A stretch of 64,000 bases of DNA from Paenibacillus antri. GTDB lineage: Bacteria > Bacillota > Bacilli > Paenibacillales > YIM-B00363. The translations under genes and the position numbers were made by a program. The stretch lies in assembly GCF_005765165.1 (NCBI RefSeq), contig NZ_VCIW01000009.1:124001-188000 (forward strand), written 5' to 3'. Below, piece by piece: positions 16,647 through 25,029 of this stretch; the stretch's first letter is position 1, and each line of letters opens with the position of its first letter. The notes under the pieces are model-generated. The model was not told the DNA's origin, ran no database searches, and saw only the letters and a program-made list of their open reading frames with translations.

Positions 16647-18848
16647 TCAGTCGTTCGCGGGTATAAAGGCGACGGCGTTCGTTCGTAAGTAGCTGACGGC
16701 TTGCTGGGGATTCGCCCGGGACATCCGGACGAACCCGCCGGCGCCTTCGGCGAACTCGAAGGTTCCCAGCTCGATCCACCCGGATTGGCCTGCCGTGAAG
16801 TCCGAGACGACCTCGGTCACGCCGCCGGCATGATGCACGGCCAGCTTCGTGGCCGGCTCGCTGGCCGGATGCACGATGCGGTACGCAAGCACCTGGTACG
16901 TGCCCGCTTCTAAATTCGGCGTCCAAGTCGCGGCTCCGCCCGCCGTCCCGCTATAGCGCGTAATGGAACCGTTGTAGCCGGTCAATCCGCTCAGCGCCCA
17001 CGAGCCGACGACCTCCTTGTACTGCGGGCTGGTCGGGTCCACGACGATCGCCTCTGCCGGCAGCGCGGCATCGCCGCGCTCTTCGACGACGGGGACGCCG
17101 TCGTTATTGACGATGTTTTCCGTGCTCGGTATGTTTACTTTAATCGGGTGATTGACGTTGATATACGTATTGCCGCTCAGCTCTACATTGCGGGCGTTCT
17201 TCAGATGGACGGCCGTCGCATGCGCGCCGATGTGCAGATCCTTGAACGTATTGTTGCGAATGACGATGCCGTCGTTATACTTCTCCTTATTGAAGGAAGC
17301 GTGATTTTCGAACGTCGTGATCGTCCCGTCGTACGAGTTATACTTCTGAATCCACGTCGATTGCTCGAACAGGTTGTTCTGAATGACGACGTTCCGCGCG
17401 AAAGGACCGGTATTGACGCTGGTCGGTCCCAATCCGATATTGGAGTATGCGTTATTGCGGAAGACGCTGTTTTCGACGAGCAAATTTTTGTTCATGAACA
17501 CCAAGGCGGTGCCGAAATTGCCCTCGACCGTACTGTTCCGGAGGATGACCTGATCCCATTCGTAGCCTTGATGCGTCAACCGGGAGCCGACCTTCACCGT
17601 ATCGGGGAGCGGGTCCGCGAAGGTGAGAACATCCATAACGCCCCCCTCGTTCGCGGCCGATGCGATAACGCGTTCGAACGGCTGATCCCCGACCCAGAAG
17701 GCGACCGTGTCGCCGGCGTCGAACGACAGCGACCCGACGCCGTAAGACGTACGGATGGAATAGTCGTCGATTCGCTCCTTCACTTCGACGAAGGTGCTTC
17801 GGCTGACGAGCGGATCCCATCGCACGCCCTTCACGTACACTTCATCCATCAAGAGCTGACCCCTGTTATTGGAAAAGTGGAACGCGTCGCGCGGTCCGAC
17901 GGCCAAGGAGCTGCCCTGCGGCTCCACCCGGACGTTCTTGACCGTGAAATTTTTGTTATACCCGGCCAGCATGGACATGCCCAGCGAATTGTAAATCCGG
18001 ACATTTTCTAACGTGATATTCTCGGAGTACATGACCCGCAAATTCGGATTCGCGGTGTCGACGTTGAAGTGCCAAGAGATCCCTTGACCGACCTCGACCC
18101 GATTCGAGAAGCCCATCCCCGAAATCCGGTACCGGTCGTCGCTTCCGTCCTGCACCTTGCTCCACGTCGTCGCGAAGTACCCGTCCTTATCCGTGCCGAT
18201 CGTCAGCGCGTCTACGGGAAGAAGCATCCCCGTCTCGAGATCCCAGCTGTTCGCGGAGTACGCCTTCATTCCGTCGAAGTGAGGCATCCCTGGGAAAATG
18301 TCGACGACGACCGTGTCGCTCGCCCGGTCCACCGAGACGATTTCGCCGGCGGTGGCGAAGCGGGGACCGTAATCCAAAATCAGATTTTCGAGCTTTACGT
18401 TTTTCGCGTTTTCGATGAAGAAATGGCCGGCCGCGGCCGCTCCGCTCACGTCGTTCCCGAGCGGAAGGTTGACCTGAAGCGCGGTCGCCGGGGCGCCGTC
18501 CGCATACGTCGCGCCGCGGACGGTGACGTTGCGCATATGCGAGAGGCGAAGCATCGCCTCTTCTCCCGCGGCCGTGCCGAGATTGTACACGCCTTCCTCG
18601 AAGGCGAGCACGTTCCGGCTGTTGCTCGAAGCCGCCGCTTGGATCGCCAGCTGAATGGCCGGCGCGTCGTCGGCGCCGTCGTTCGCGACCGCGCCGTAAT
18701 CCGCAACGTTGAGAATCATCGGATACGGTTCCGCTCCTTCCGCATGAACGCCGCCGGCGCCCAACCCTTGTCCCGCCGTCAGAAACAGCATCGCGGCGAC
18801 GCACGCGCCAAGCGGCTTCGTCAGTGTTCTCCTCGCGTTCGATATCAA
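16647..18848 (-). CDS. Secreted parallel beta-helix protein, GH110-like, with C-terminal golvesin/CBD-like domain
   Basis: A 733-residue extracellular protein. A signal peptide (1-36, ending VHA) precedes a pectate-lyase-type right-handed beta-helix beginning ILNVADYGAVANDGADDAPA. Residues 315-360, including DAFHFSNNRGQLLMDEVYVK, resemble my recollection of GH110 alpha-1,3-galactosidases, but where those carry an Asp-Asp this protein has Trp-Asp (344-345), so activity may differ. The last ~120 residues (WALSGLTGYNGSITRYSG...) resemble golvesin/Xly-type binding domains. The start is a TTG with AAGGGG eight bases upstream; the overlapping ATG frames stop at once. Divergent from an AraC regulator. 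Confidence 0.75.
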   Translation of the reverse strand: MISNARRTLTKPLGACVAAMLFLTAGQGLGAGGVHAEGAEPYPMILNVADYGAVANDGADDAPAIQLAIQAAASSNSRNVLAFEEGVYNLGTAAGEEAMLRLSHMRNVTVRGATYADGAPATALQVNLPLGNDVSGAAAAGHFFIENAKNVKLENLILDYGPRFATAGEIVSVDRASDTVVVDIFPGMPHFDGMKAYSANSWDLETGMLLPVDALTIGTDKDGYFATTWSKVQDGSDDRYRISGMGFSNRVEVGQGISWHFNVDTANPNLRVMYSENITLENVRIYNSLGMSMLAGYNKNFTVKNVRVEPQGSSLAVGPRDAFHFSNNRGQLLMDEVYVKGVRWDPLVSRSTFVEVKERIDDYSIRTSYGVGSLSFDAGDTVAFWVGDQPFERVIASAANEGGVMDVLTFADPLPDTVKVGSRLTHQGYEWDQVILRNSTVEGNFGTALVFMNKNLLVENSVFRNNAYSNIGLGPTSVNTGPFARNVVIQNNLFEQSTWIQKYNSYDGTITTFENHASFNKEKYNDGIVIRNNTFKDLHIGAHATAVHLKNARNVELSGNTYINVNHPIKVNIPSTENIVNNDGVPVVEERGDAALPAEAIVVDPTSPQYKEVVGSWALSGLTGYNGSITRYSGTAGGAATWTPNLEAGTYQVLAYRIVHPASEPATKLAVHHAGGVTEVVSDFTAGQSGWIELGTFEFAEGAGGFVRMSRANPQQAVSYLRTNAVAFIPAND

Positions 18849-18891
18849 CGCATCATCCCCTTTAGAAAGTAATACCCTCCGGCGCCCCGTA

Positions 18892-18906
18892 TTGAAAGCG
18901 CTTCAA
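18892..18906. promoter_or_regulatory. Possible catabolite-response (cre-like) element
   Basis: TTGAAAGCGCTTCAA has the AAGCGCTT core and TGAAA flank of CcpA sites but is one base short on the right side. It lies upstream of the secreted beta-helix gene. A related core occurs at 41151-41165. Confidence 0.4.
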
Positions 18907-18913
18907 AGGGCTT

Positions 18914-18953
18914 ATTTACATTCATCTTAAGTTCAACTAAGATGCAAGTAAAT
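18914..18953. promoter_or_regulatory. 40-bp dyad, candidate operator between divergent genes
   Basis: Arms ATTTACATTCATCTTAAGTT (18914-18933) and AACTAAGATGCAAGTAAAT (18935-18953) around a single C; the arms match at all but three positions. It lies midway between the beta-helix gene and the AraC gene and is AT-rich against the local background. Confidence 0.6.
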
Positions 18954-19003
18954 GTCTTGCTTTTTATCGAAAATATACTTTTTTTACGATAGGGGACGCG
19001 CAA

Positions 19004-19816
19004 ATGTCCGTATCCTTATTCGAATACAAAACGGAATTATCTTATTATAAATTTTGGCGCCGGAAGGATCGCTTCATCTTGTACGAAGACGTCTACGACG
19101 AATGGAGCTTGGTCGGCGTCGAGGAAGGCTCGTTCGAATACGAGATTAACGGGGAAAAAGGAACCGCGGCGTTCGGCGATCTCGTCGTTTGTCCGCCGAA
19201 GGTGCCTTTTCGCAGAGTGGTCATCTCGCCCTTGTCGTTCCACCATGCCAAGGTCGTCCTGCGTCGCGACGGCGTCGCTTTGCAGGAGGCGAGGGAGAAA
19301 CGGCTCTCGGGCAAAATCAGCGTGTCCGATACGGAGCGTCTGAAAGCCAATTACGACATCCTGAAGGTGAGCGGGCGGGCGTGGAAGCAAGCGGAGCAAT
19401 TCGCGAAGTGCAATCACTACGTCTATGACACCTGGTATTTATGCTTCCGCGAGCTCGAGGCGATGGCGCGCGAGGAGCAGGAGACCGGGGTCGAAGACGA
19501 ATCTATGGCTCGGGCGATGCAGCTTATTCGCCAACAGGCGTTCCGTCCGCTGCATCTCGGCGAGCTGGCCGTCTCGCTTCGGCTGTCTCCGTCCCGCTTC
19601 ACGCAGCGATTCAAGAAGACGTACGGCCTTGCGCCGAGCGAATACGTGACCTCGCTTCGGCTGGAGAAGGCCAAGACGCTGCTGCTGGAGACGGACCTGC
19701 TCCTGGACGACGTCGCGGAGAGCTGCGGGTATCAGAACGGGTATTATTTCAACCGGGTGTTTACGAAAGAGATGGGCGTGACGCCGGGACGGTTTCGGAA
19801 AACGAACCAAATGTAA
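19004..19816 (+). CDS. AraC family transcriptional regulator
   Basis: A 270-residue regulator with an N-terminal ligand-sensing beta-barrel-like part (GVEEGSFEYEINGEKGTAAF, DLVVCPPKVPF) and a C-terminal AraC DNA-binding domain (about 170-268) with two helix-turn-helix units: LAVSLRLSPSRFTQRFKKTY and DVAESCGYQNGYYFNRVF. The ATG follows AGGGGA at good spacing. Its position opposite the secreted beta-helix gene, with a long dyad between, suggests that it controls that gene and itself. Inducer unknown. Confidence 0.87.
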   Translation: MSVSLFEYKTELSYYKFWRRKDRFILYEDVYDEWSLVGVEEGSFEYEINGEKGTAAFGDLVVCPPKVPFRRVVISPLSFHHAKVVLRRDGVALQEAREKRLSGKISVSDTERLKANYDILKVSGRAWKQAEQFAKCNHYVYDTWYLCFRELEAMAREEQETGVEDESMARAMQLIRQQAFRPLHLGELAVSLRLSPSRFTQRFKKTYGLAPSEYVTSLRLEKAKTLLLETDLLLDDVAESCGYQNGYYFNRVFTKEMGVTPGRFRKTNQM

Positions 19817-19817
19817 C

Positions 19818-20729
19818 CTACCGCAAATACTCGCGGATGCCGTCCGAAAACCGGATCGGCGGCGTTCGATATGCCTCGTAGAAGGGCGTGCCTTCGCGGC
19901 AAATGTTTTCTTCGAGCAGCATGGCCAGCTGATTGCCGGTGATCGGGAAGAAGGGGAACCGCTCGAACAGGCGCACGGCCGGCTTCATAAGCCAGAGCGG
20001 CGCATGGACGAGGGCGATACGACGGCGGCCGATCGCGGCGCCGATATCCCGCAGCATGTCGTTGTAGGCGATCTGCTCCGGGCCGCCGACGTCGAACGCG
20101 ACGTCGACCGGCTCGTACGTCAGCGCCTTGACGAAGACGTCGGCGACGGTGCGCAGCGACACGGGCTGCATGCGGTAGCGGCCGTCGCCGATGACCGGGG
20201 TGAGCGGCAACCGCGCAAGCCCGGCCAGCATGTTGACGAATTCGTCGCCGGGGCCGAACACGACCGACGGTCGAAAGATAACGTAGGGGATTCCGCTCGA
20301 CCGCACGAGCTCCTCCCCCGCCCGCTTGGAGCGGAAGTAGCCCGTCGTCGCGCCCGGACGGGCGCCTAGAGCGCTCATATGGATAAACCGCTTGCCTTCC
20401 GCGGCGGCGAAGCCGGCGTCGACGCACGCCGCGACGAGGCGCCGCGTCCCTTCTTCGTGGACCCGTTCGAAGGTGACGCCCCGCGAAGGCGCCTCGCGGA
20501 TGATGCCGACGAGATGGATGACCGCGTCCGCGTCCGCCAACGCGGCCCGATACGTCTCCGGCGCAAGCAGGTCGCCCCGGACGACGCGCGCGCGCGGCGA
20601 ACCGGCGGCGGCCCCGCGAAGCCGGCTTCCCGGGCGTACTAAACAGATCGCTTCGTGGCCATGTTCCGCCAAAGCGTCGACGACGGCGGTGCCGACGTAG
20701 CCGGTCGCTCCCGTGACGAATACGCGCAT
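19818..20729 (-). CDS. NAD(P)H-binding SDR-like protein, complex I NDUFA9 subunit type
   Basis: A 303-residue atypical short-chain dehydrogenase. The nucleotide-binding motif is VFVTGATGYVGTAVVDAL at the N-terminus, DAVIHLVGII marks the fourth strand, and the YFRSK segment supplies the Tyr-x3-Lys arrangement. NDUFA9/YfcH-like relatives bind NADPH and often lack a defined reaction. The ATG at 20729 gives the canonical MRVFVTGATG start; an upstream ATG at 20762 would add 11 residues without support. Its end lies one base from the AraC gene end, so the two converge with no obvious terminator. Confidence 0.8.
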   Translation of the reverse strand: MRVFVTGATGYVGTAVVDALAEHGHEAICLVRPGSRLRGAAAGSPRARVVRGDLLAPETYRAALADADAVIHLVGIIREAPSRGVTFERVHEEGTRRLVAACVDAGFAAAEGKRFIHMSALGARPGATTGYFRSKRAGEELVRSSGIPYVIFRPSVVFGPGDEFVNMLAGLARLPLTPVIGDGRYRMQPVSLRTVADVFVKALTYEPVDVAFDVGGPEQIAYNDMLRDIGAAIGRRRIALVHAPLWLMKPAVRLFERFPFFPITGNQLAMLLEENICREGTPFYEAYRTPPIRFSDGIREYLR

Positions 20730-20874
20730 CCTCTTCCAACCCCTTCCACTATTCCACCTCATTGTAAATCAAAGACGTTCGAAAGGGAACGCCGGCGACG
20801 GCGACTTTTTTCCCGGGCGGGATTTCGTTACAATAAGGGAAGTCATGCTTATCGTTTCCGAAGGGGGAGAAGCC

Positions 20875-20955
20875 GTGAAATACTTATGGGGAACGCTGCT
20901 CGTCTTCGCCCTGATTTTCTTAATTTGCGGCGTATATTACTTTAGCAAGCTATAG
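20875..20955 (+). CDS. Small single-pass membrane peptide (26 residues)
   Basis: GTG start with AAGGGGGAG six bases upstream, encoding MKYLWGTLLVFALIFLICGV plus YYFSKL. It is essentially one transmembrane helix with a short basic end. It lies 16 bases before the next gene, so the two are probably co-transcribed. The ribosome binding site and the helix are the only evidence; function unknown. Confidence 0.55.
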   Translation: MKYLWGTLLVFALIFLICGVYYFSKL

Positions 20956-20971
20956 AAGAGGAGAATATCCG

Positions 20972-21430
20972 ATGTCGCAGCAGCAACAGCAAGTGTGCCC
21001 TTGGTGTCAGATGGAGATTACGTGGGACGAGGAGCTCGGACCGGAGCCGAATTGTCCCCACTGCTATAACGAGCTGGCCGAATACCGGACGGTGTCCATT
21101 CCGCTGAGGAAGGACGGGGGTATCGCGTTCGACGAAGAGTCGAACGACGACTGGAACCGGTACACGCGCGCGGCGGAGCAGTATTTGGACGCGCAAGAAG
21201 AAGTGCCGGAATGTCCGCAATGCCAGGAGTACATGGTGCACGCGGGCGAGCAGATCGTCTCCGAGACGGCGTTCGCGCCGAAGACGCCGTCGCCGATGTT
21301 CCCGCCGTTCCTCAAGGCTCCGTTCCGGCTCGATATGTTCGTATGCCCGCACTGCTTCACGGTGCATCAACGGCTGAGCTCGAAAGACAAGGCGGCGCTC
21401 GTCCGCCGTCTCGGCGAAGAGCAGGACTGA
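20972..21430 (+). CDS. Hypothetical protein with four CxxC zinc-ribbon motifs
   Basis: A 152-residue soluble protein with CxxC pairs at 9/12 (CPWC), 28/31 (CPHC), 81/84 (CPQC) and 125/128 (CPHC), enough for two zinc ribbons. The middle is acidic (DEESNDDWNRYTRAAEQY). The Cys pairs frame short beta-like stretches as in nucleic-acid or protein-binding ribbons. The ATG has AAGAGGAG upstream. I do not recognise a functional family; similar proteins exist in Paenibacillus by recall. Confidence 0.7.
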   Translation: MSQQQQQVCPWCQMEITWDEELGPEPNCPHCYNELAEYRTVSIPLRKDGGIAFDEESNDDWNRYTRAAEQYLDAQEEVPECPQCQEYMVHAGEQIVSETAFAPKTPSPMFPPFLKAPFRLDMFVCPHCFTVHQRLSSKDKAALVRRLGEEQD

Positions 21431-21560
21431 TTCCCGGCTCGCGCGCGGCTTCTGCGGGCCCCCTCTTTTTTCCAAGACGTTTCCGTTCCGCGAATTTGGG
21501 CAACCTACGTGGAAGCTACGCGCAAGGGAACGAAACAAGGGGAACAAAGGGGTACGAACC

Positions 21561-22781
21561 ATGCCGCAAAAGCTGGAGCGCTCGGGAGGCCGTCTCGACG
21601 GCCAAACTCGGCTTCTACTTCTCGTCAACGCTTTGTTTGCATGCGCCAACGCGCTATCCGGAGCCTTCGTCAACGTCTATCTGTGGAAGGCCAAACAAGA
21701 TTTCGCGATGATCGGTTGGTTCGCGCTGTCTCACCAAATCGTGATGGCGACGATGTTCGTCGTGATCGGCAAGTGGGTGAAAGAACGCAACAAGATGAAT
21801 TCGCTGCGGCTCGGCGTCGCGCTCGCGGCGATCTTCTACTTGCTCGTGCTGCTGCTCGGCAAGAGCGCGGCGCAGTGGGTCGTCTTGCTCGGGGGCGTAC
21901 AGGGCATGTCTTCGGCGTTCTTCTGGCTCGCCTTCAACGTCGTGTATTTCGAGGTGACCGATCGCGATAACCGAGACCGCTTCAACGGCTGGGCCGGACT
22001 GCTCGGCTCCGCCGTCGGCATGGCCGCGCCGTGGATTTCGGGCTTCCTCATCACGAGGATGCCGGACACGACCGGCTACCGTCTCATCTTCTCGATCTCG
22101 CTCGGCGTGTTCGTCGTCGGCGCGTTCGTCAGCTTCTTCCTGAAGAAGCGCCCGGTGCAGCAAAACTATGAATGGCTGTACGGCATCAAGCAGCTCCGAC
22201 AGCAGGGCAACGGGTGGCGGAGCGCTTACCCGGCGCTGTTCGCGCAGGGCGTAAGGGAAGGCGTCTTCGGCTTCTTGATCGGCCTGATGGTGTATATCGC
22301 GACGAAGAACGAGCTGCAGCTCGGCAATTACGCGCTGATTACGTCGGCCGTGTCGCTCGTCGCCTTCTTCTTGGCGGGGAGGCTCGTCAAGCCGGGGCGG
22401 CGGTCGATCCCGATGCTCGCGGGGGCGCTCGCCATGACGCTGATCATCTTGCCGTTCTTCTGGCAGGTGAACTACACGACGCTGATCGTCTTCGGGATCG
22501 TGGTCGCCCTGTTTTACCCGCTGTACTCGATTCCGATCACGTCGACGATCTTCGATATGATCGGCGCGAACACGGAGAGCGCGGAGCACAGGGTCGAATA
22601 CGTCGTGCTGCGGGAGACGGCGCTCAATATGGGGCGGATTCTAGGTACGATCGCGTTCATCGCGGTCGTATCCTTCACGAAGGAGCCGACGCATATTACG
22701 ACGTTAATGTTGATTTTGGGGGCGGCGCCGATCTTCTCGTGGTTTTTCATTCGGAAGCATCTGGCCGAAGGCGGGCGCTGA
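21561..22781 (+). CDS. MFS transporter
   Basis: A 406-residue major facilitator superfamily protein with about 12 transmembrane helices in two halves, separated by a basic loop (SFFLKKRPVQQNYEWLYGIK). The motif-A-like loop after the second helix reads GKWVKERNKMNSLR. A segment WLAFNVVYFEVTDRDNRDRF resembles the YwoG/YttB-type MFS group. No substrate can be assigned. The ATG follows AAAGGGG, and a strong terminator overlaps the stop. Confidence 0.85.
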   Translation: MPQKLERSGGRLDGQTRLLLLVNALFACANALSGAFVNVYLWKAKQDFAMIGWFALSHQIVMATMFVVIGKWVKERNKMNSLRLGVALAAIFYLLVLLLGKSAAQWVVLLGGVQGMSSAFFWLAFNVVYFEVTDRDNRDRFNGWAGLLGSAVGMAAPWISGFLITRMPDTTGYRLIFSISLGVFVVGAFVSFFLKKRPVQQNYEWLYGIKQLRQQGNGWRSAYPALFAQGVREGVFGFLIGLMVYIATKNELQLGNYALITSAVSLVAFFLAGRLVKPGRRSIPMLAGALAMTLIILPFFWQVNYTTLIVFGIVVALFYPLYSIPITSTIFDMIGANTESAEHRVEYVVLRETALNMGRILGTIAFIAVVSFTKEPTHITTLMLILGAAPIFSWFFIRKHLAEGGR

Positions 22782-22795
22782 GCGCCCTTTTTTTA
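22773..22795 (+). terminator. Intrinsic terminator after the MFS gene
   Basis: GGGCGCTGAGCGCCC hairpin followed by a T7 run; the stem includes the stop codon region. Confidence 0.85.
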
Positions 22796-22803
22796 TCGCA
22801 TGG

Positions 22804-22832
22804 TTGCATAAAAATACGTTCGTGCGTATAAT
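22804..22832 (+). promoter_or_regulatory. Sigma-A promoter of the 78-residue protein gene
   Basis: TTGCAT (22804-22809), 17-base spacer, consensus TATAAT (22827-22832). Confidence 0.75.
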
Positions 22833-22874
22833 TATGAATATGGTCATACGAAAGATGAAAGGCGGCGGGTCGAA

Positions 22875-23111
22875 GTGAAAATCGCATTCGAAATCAAAGT
22901 CCCCGAGGCGGAAGCGTTCTTCGGTTTGATGAACGAAGCGGCGGACGCGAACGCGCGGTACGAGGCGCTGCTGAGCGCCGGTCCGAACGTGATCGCGGCC
23001 TACGACGGGGAGAAGCTGGTCGGTGTCGGCGCCGGAGGCGACGTGACGGTGCATCCGGCGTATCTACGGCGCGACATCGAGCACAATATGAAGAAATTGG
23101 TCCGTTGGTAA
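22875..23111 (+). CDS. Small GNAT-like protein lacking the acetyl-CoA loop
   Basis: A 78-residue protein starting at GTG. Its second half (AAYDGEKLVGVGAGGDVTVH then PAYLRRDIEHNMKKLV) has the spacing of the GNAT strand 4, VxP-x-Y and helix 3 region, but the glycine-rich acetyl-CoA loop (usually RxxGxG/A) reads RRDIEH. It is therefore probably a degenerate or repurposed GNAT fragment. It has its own promoter and terminator, so it is likely expressed. Function unknown. Confidence 0.6.
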   Translation: MKIAFEIKVPEAEAFFGLMNEAADANARYEALLSAGPNVIAAYDGEKLVGVGAGGDVTVHPAYLRRDIEHNMKKLVRW

Positions 23112-23127
23112 CGGCATAACGCGGCGA

Positions 23128-23152
23128 AACTCCCGAGAACGGGAGTTTTTTT
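23128..23152 (+). terminator. Intrinsic terminator
   Basis: AACTCCCG-AGAA-CGGGAGTT followed by TTTTT. Confidence 0.88.
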
Positions 23153-23155
23153 GTT

Positions 23156-23185
23156 TTGCAGGAAGGACCTCGCTTCGGGTAATAT
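23156..23185 (+). promoter_or_regulatory. Candidate promoter of the Lrp-type gene
   Basis: TTGCAG (23156-23161), 18-base spacer, TAATAT (23180-23185), directly after the preceding terminator. Confidence 0.5.
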
Positions 23186-23241
23186 GGAAGGTATCTTCAA
23201 AAATTCAAAAGTCGATTGACGACCAGGGGGGAACGCAACAC

Positions 23242-23733
23242 ATGACGGAGCTTCAATTGAGGATTCTCGAACTGTTGAAAGAGGATTCCAGGCGCGATGC
23301 CGCGCTGCTCGCCACGATGTTGGACGAAAGCGAGGAGACGATTCGAGCGGCGATCCGCGAGATGGAAGACAACAACGTCATCGTGAAATACGCGACGGTC
23401 GTCAATTGGTCCAAGGTCGATCAAGAGAAGGTTACCGCGCTCATCGAAGTGCAAATCACGCCGGAGCGCGGACACGGCTTCGACGCGATCGCGGAGCGCA
23501 TTTATTTATATCCGGAGGTCAAGAGCGTGTATTTGATGTCGGGCGCCTACGATCTGCAGGTCGAGATCGAAGGGAAGAGCCTGCGCGAGATCGCTTCGTT
23601 CGTCTCCAATAAGCTGTCTACGCTCGAGCGCGTGCTCTCGACGAAGACGTTTTTCATCTTGAAAAAATACAAACAGGACGGCATCATATTCGAGGGCCGC
23701 GAAGGCGATCACCGAATGGTCGTGTCGCCGTAA
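23242..23733 (+). CDS. Lrp/AsnC family transcriptional regulator
   Basis: A 163-residue regulator: an N-terminal winged helix-turn-helix (about 1-55; LKEDSRRDAALLATMLDESE, then IREMEDNNVIVKYATV) and a C-terminal RAM ligand-binding domain (about 65-145; VTALIEVQITPERGHGFDAI and VYLMSGAYDLQVEIEGKS). Such proteins usually sense an amino acid. It is followed 18 bases later by an aminotransferase gene with a strong ribosome binding site, so the two form an operon and the regulator probably links amino-acid level to aminotransferase expression. Confidence 0.9.
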   Translation: MTELQLRILELLKEDSRRDAALLATMLDESEETIRAAIREMEDNNVIVKYATVVNWSKVDQEKVTALIEVQITPERGHGFDAIAERIYLYPEVKSVYLMSGAYDLQVEIEGKSLREIASFVSNKLSTLERVLSTKTFFILKKYKQDGIIFEGREGDHRMVVSP

Positions 23734-23751
23734 TTATAGGAGGTGCGCGCC

Positions 23752-24927
23752 ATGAAACGGTATTTGACTCCGTTCGTGCAGGCGATCCCTCCGTCGGGGA
23801 TACGCAAATTTTTCGATTTGGTCAGCGGCAGCAAAGACATCATCTCCCTCGGCGTCGGGGAGCCGGATTTCGTGACGCCGTGGCGGTTCCGCGACGCGGC
23901 CGTCAACGGTCTCGAGCAAGGACGCACGACGTATACGCATAACGCCGGCCTCCCGGAGCTCCGCGAGGCGATCGCCGAGTATCTTTATAATCAATTCGCC
24001 GTGAAATACGAGCCGAGAGACGAGGTGCTCGTCACGGTCGGCGGCAGCGAAGCGATCGATCTGGCGCTGCGGGCGCTCGTGTCGCCCGGCGACGAAGTGC
24101 TCGTGCCGGAGCCGTGCTACGTGTCGTATTCGCCGATCACGGCGATCGGCGGCGGCATCCCGGTCGGCATCGAGACGTTCGCGAAGGACCAGTTCAAGCT
24201 GCGCGCGGATTCGCTGAAGGCGGCGATTACGCCGCGGACGAAGGTGCTGATCCTCAGCTACCCGAGCAACCCGACCGGAGGCATCATGACGCGCGAGGAC
24301 TACGAGCCGATCGCGAAGCTCGTGGAGGAGCACGATCTCATCGTCATCTCCGACGAAATCTACGCCGAGCTGTCGTACGACGGCAAGCATTGCAGCTTCG
24401 CGTCCTTGCCGGGCATGCGGGACCGCACGATCCTCGTGAGCGGCTTCTCGAAGGCGTTCGCGATGACCGGCTGGCGCATGGGGTACGCGTGCGGCCACCC
24501 GGACATTATCGGCGCGATGCTGAAGATCCACCAGTATACGGTCATGTGCGCGCCCGTCATGGGGCAGCTGGCGGCGATCGAAGCGCTGAAGAACGGCATG
24601 GAAGAGAAGGATCGGATGGTCGAGTCGTATAACCAGCGCCGCCGTCTCGTCGTGAAGGGCTTCCGCGACATCGGCCTCGACATTCACGAACCGCACGGGG
24701 CGTTCTATGCGTTCCCGTCGATCGCGAAGACCGGCCTCTCGTCGGAGGAGTTCGCGCAGCGGCTGCTCGTCGAAGGCAAGGTCGCCGCGGTGCCGGGCCA
24801 TGTGTTCGGCCTCGGCGGGGAAGGCTTCCTGCGCTGCTCGTACGCGACGTCGGTCGCGAATTTGACCGAGGCGATCGACCGGATCGGCGCGTTCGTGCAT
24901 ACGCTGAGAGCGACGCAGAACGCGTAA
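23752..24927 (+). CDS. Class I/II aminotransferase (AspC/PatA type)
   Basis: A 391-residue PLP-dependent fold-type I aminotransferase. The pyridoxal lysine is near residue 234 in SGFSKAFAMTGWRMGY, and the Asn/Asp/Tyr cofactor contacts are in YPSNPTGG, ISDEIYAELSYD and the early SLGVGEPDF. Sequence style matches PatA-like aromatic or branched-chain/aspartate aminotransferases commonly paired with Lrp-type regulators. The ATG at 23752 follows TAGGAGGTG. Specificity cannot be set from sequence alone. Confidence 0.9.
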   Translation: MKRYLTPFVQAIPPSGIRKFFDLVSGSKDIISLGVGEPDFVTPWRFRDAAVNGLEQGRTTYTHNAGLPELREAIAEYLYNQFAVKYEPRDEVLVTVGGSEAIDLALRALVSPGDEVLVPEPCYVSYSPITAIGGGIPVGIETFAKDQFKLRADSLKAAITPRTKVLILSYPSNPTGGIMTREDYEPIAKLVEEHDLIVISDEIYAELSYDGKHCSFASLPGMRDRTILVSGFSKAFAMTGWRMGYACGHPDIIGAMLKIHQYTVMCAPVMGQLAAIEALKNGMEEKDRMVESYNQRRRLVVKGFRDIGLDIHEPHGAFYAFPSIAKTGLSSEEFAQRLLVEGKVAAVPGHVFGLGGEGFLRCSYATSVANLTEAIDRIGAFVHTLRATQNA

Positions 24928-24964
24928 AGCGAGATCGGTTTGTCGAAAGACGTTGAAAATTGTA

Positions 24965-24993
24965 TTGTCAGGCGGAACCATTTTCCCTATAAT
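24965..24993 (+). promoter_or_regulatory. Sigma-A promoter of the cobalamin operon
   Basis: TTGTCA (24965-24970), 17-base spacer, consensus TATAAT (24988-24993), about 40 bases before the riboswitch. Confidence 0.8.
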
Positions 24994-25029
24994 CGTCTTT
25001 ATGAGATGAGCAACACCTGAATTGAATTG

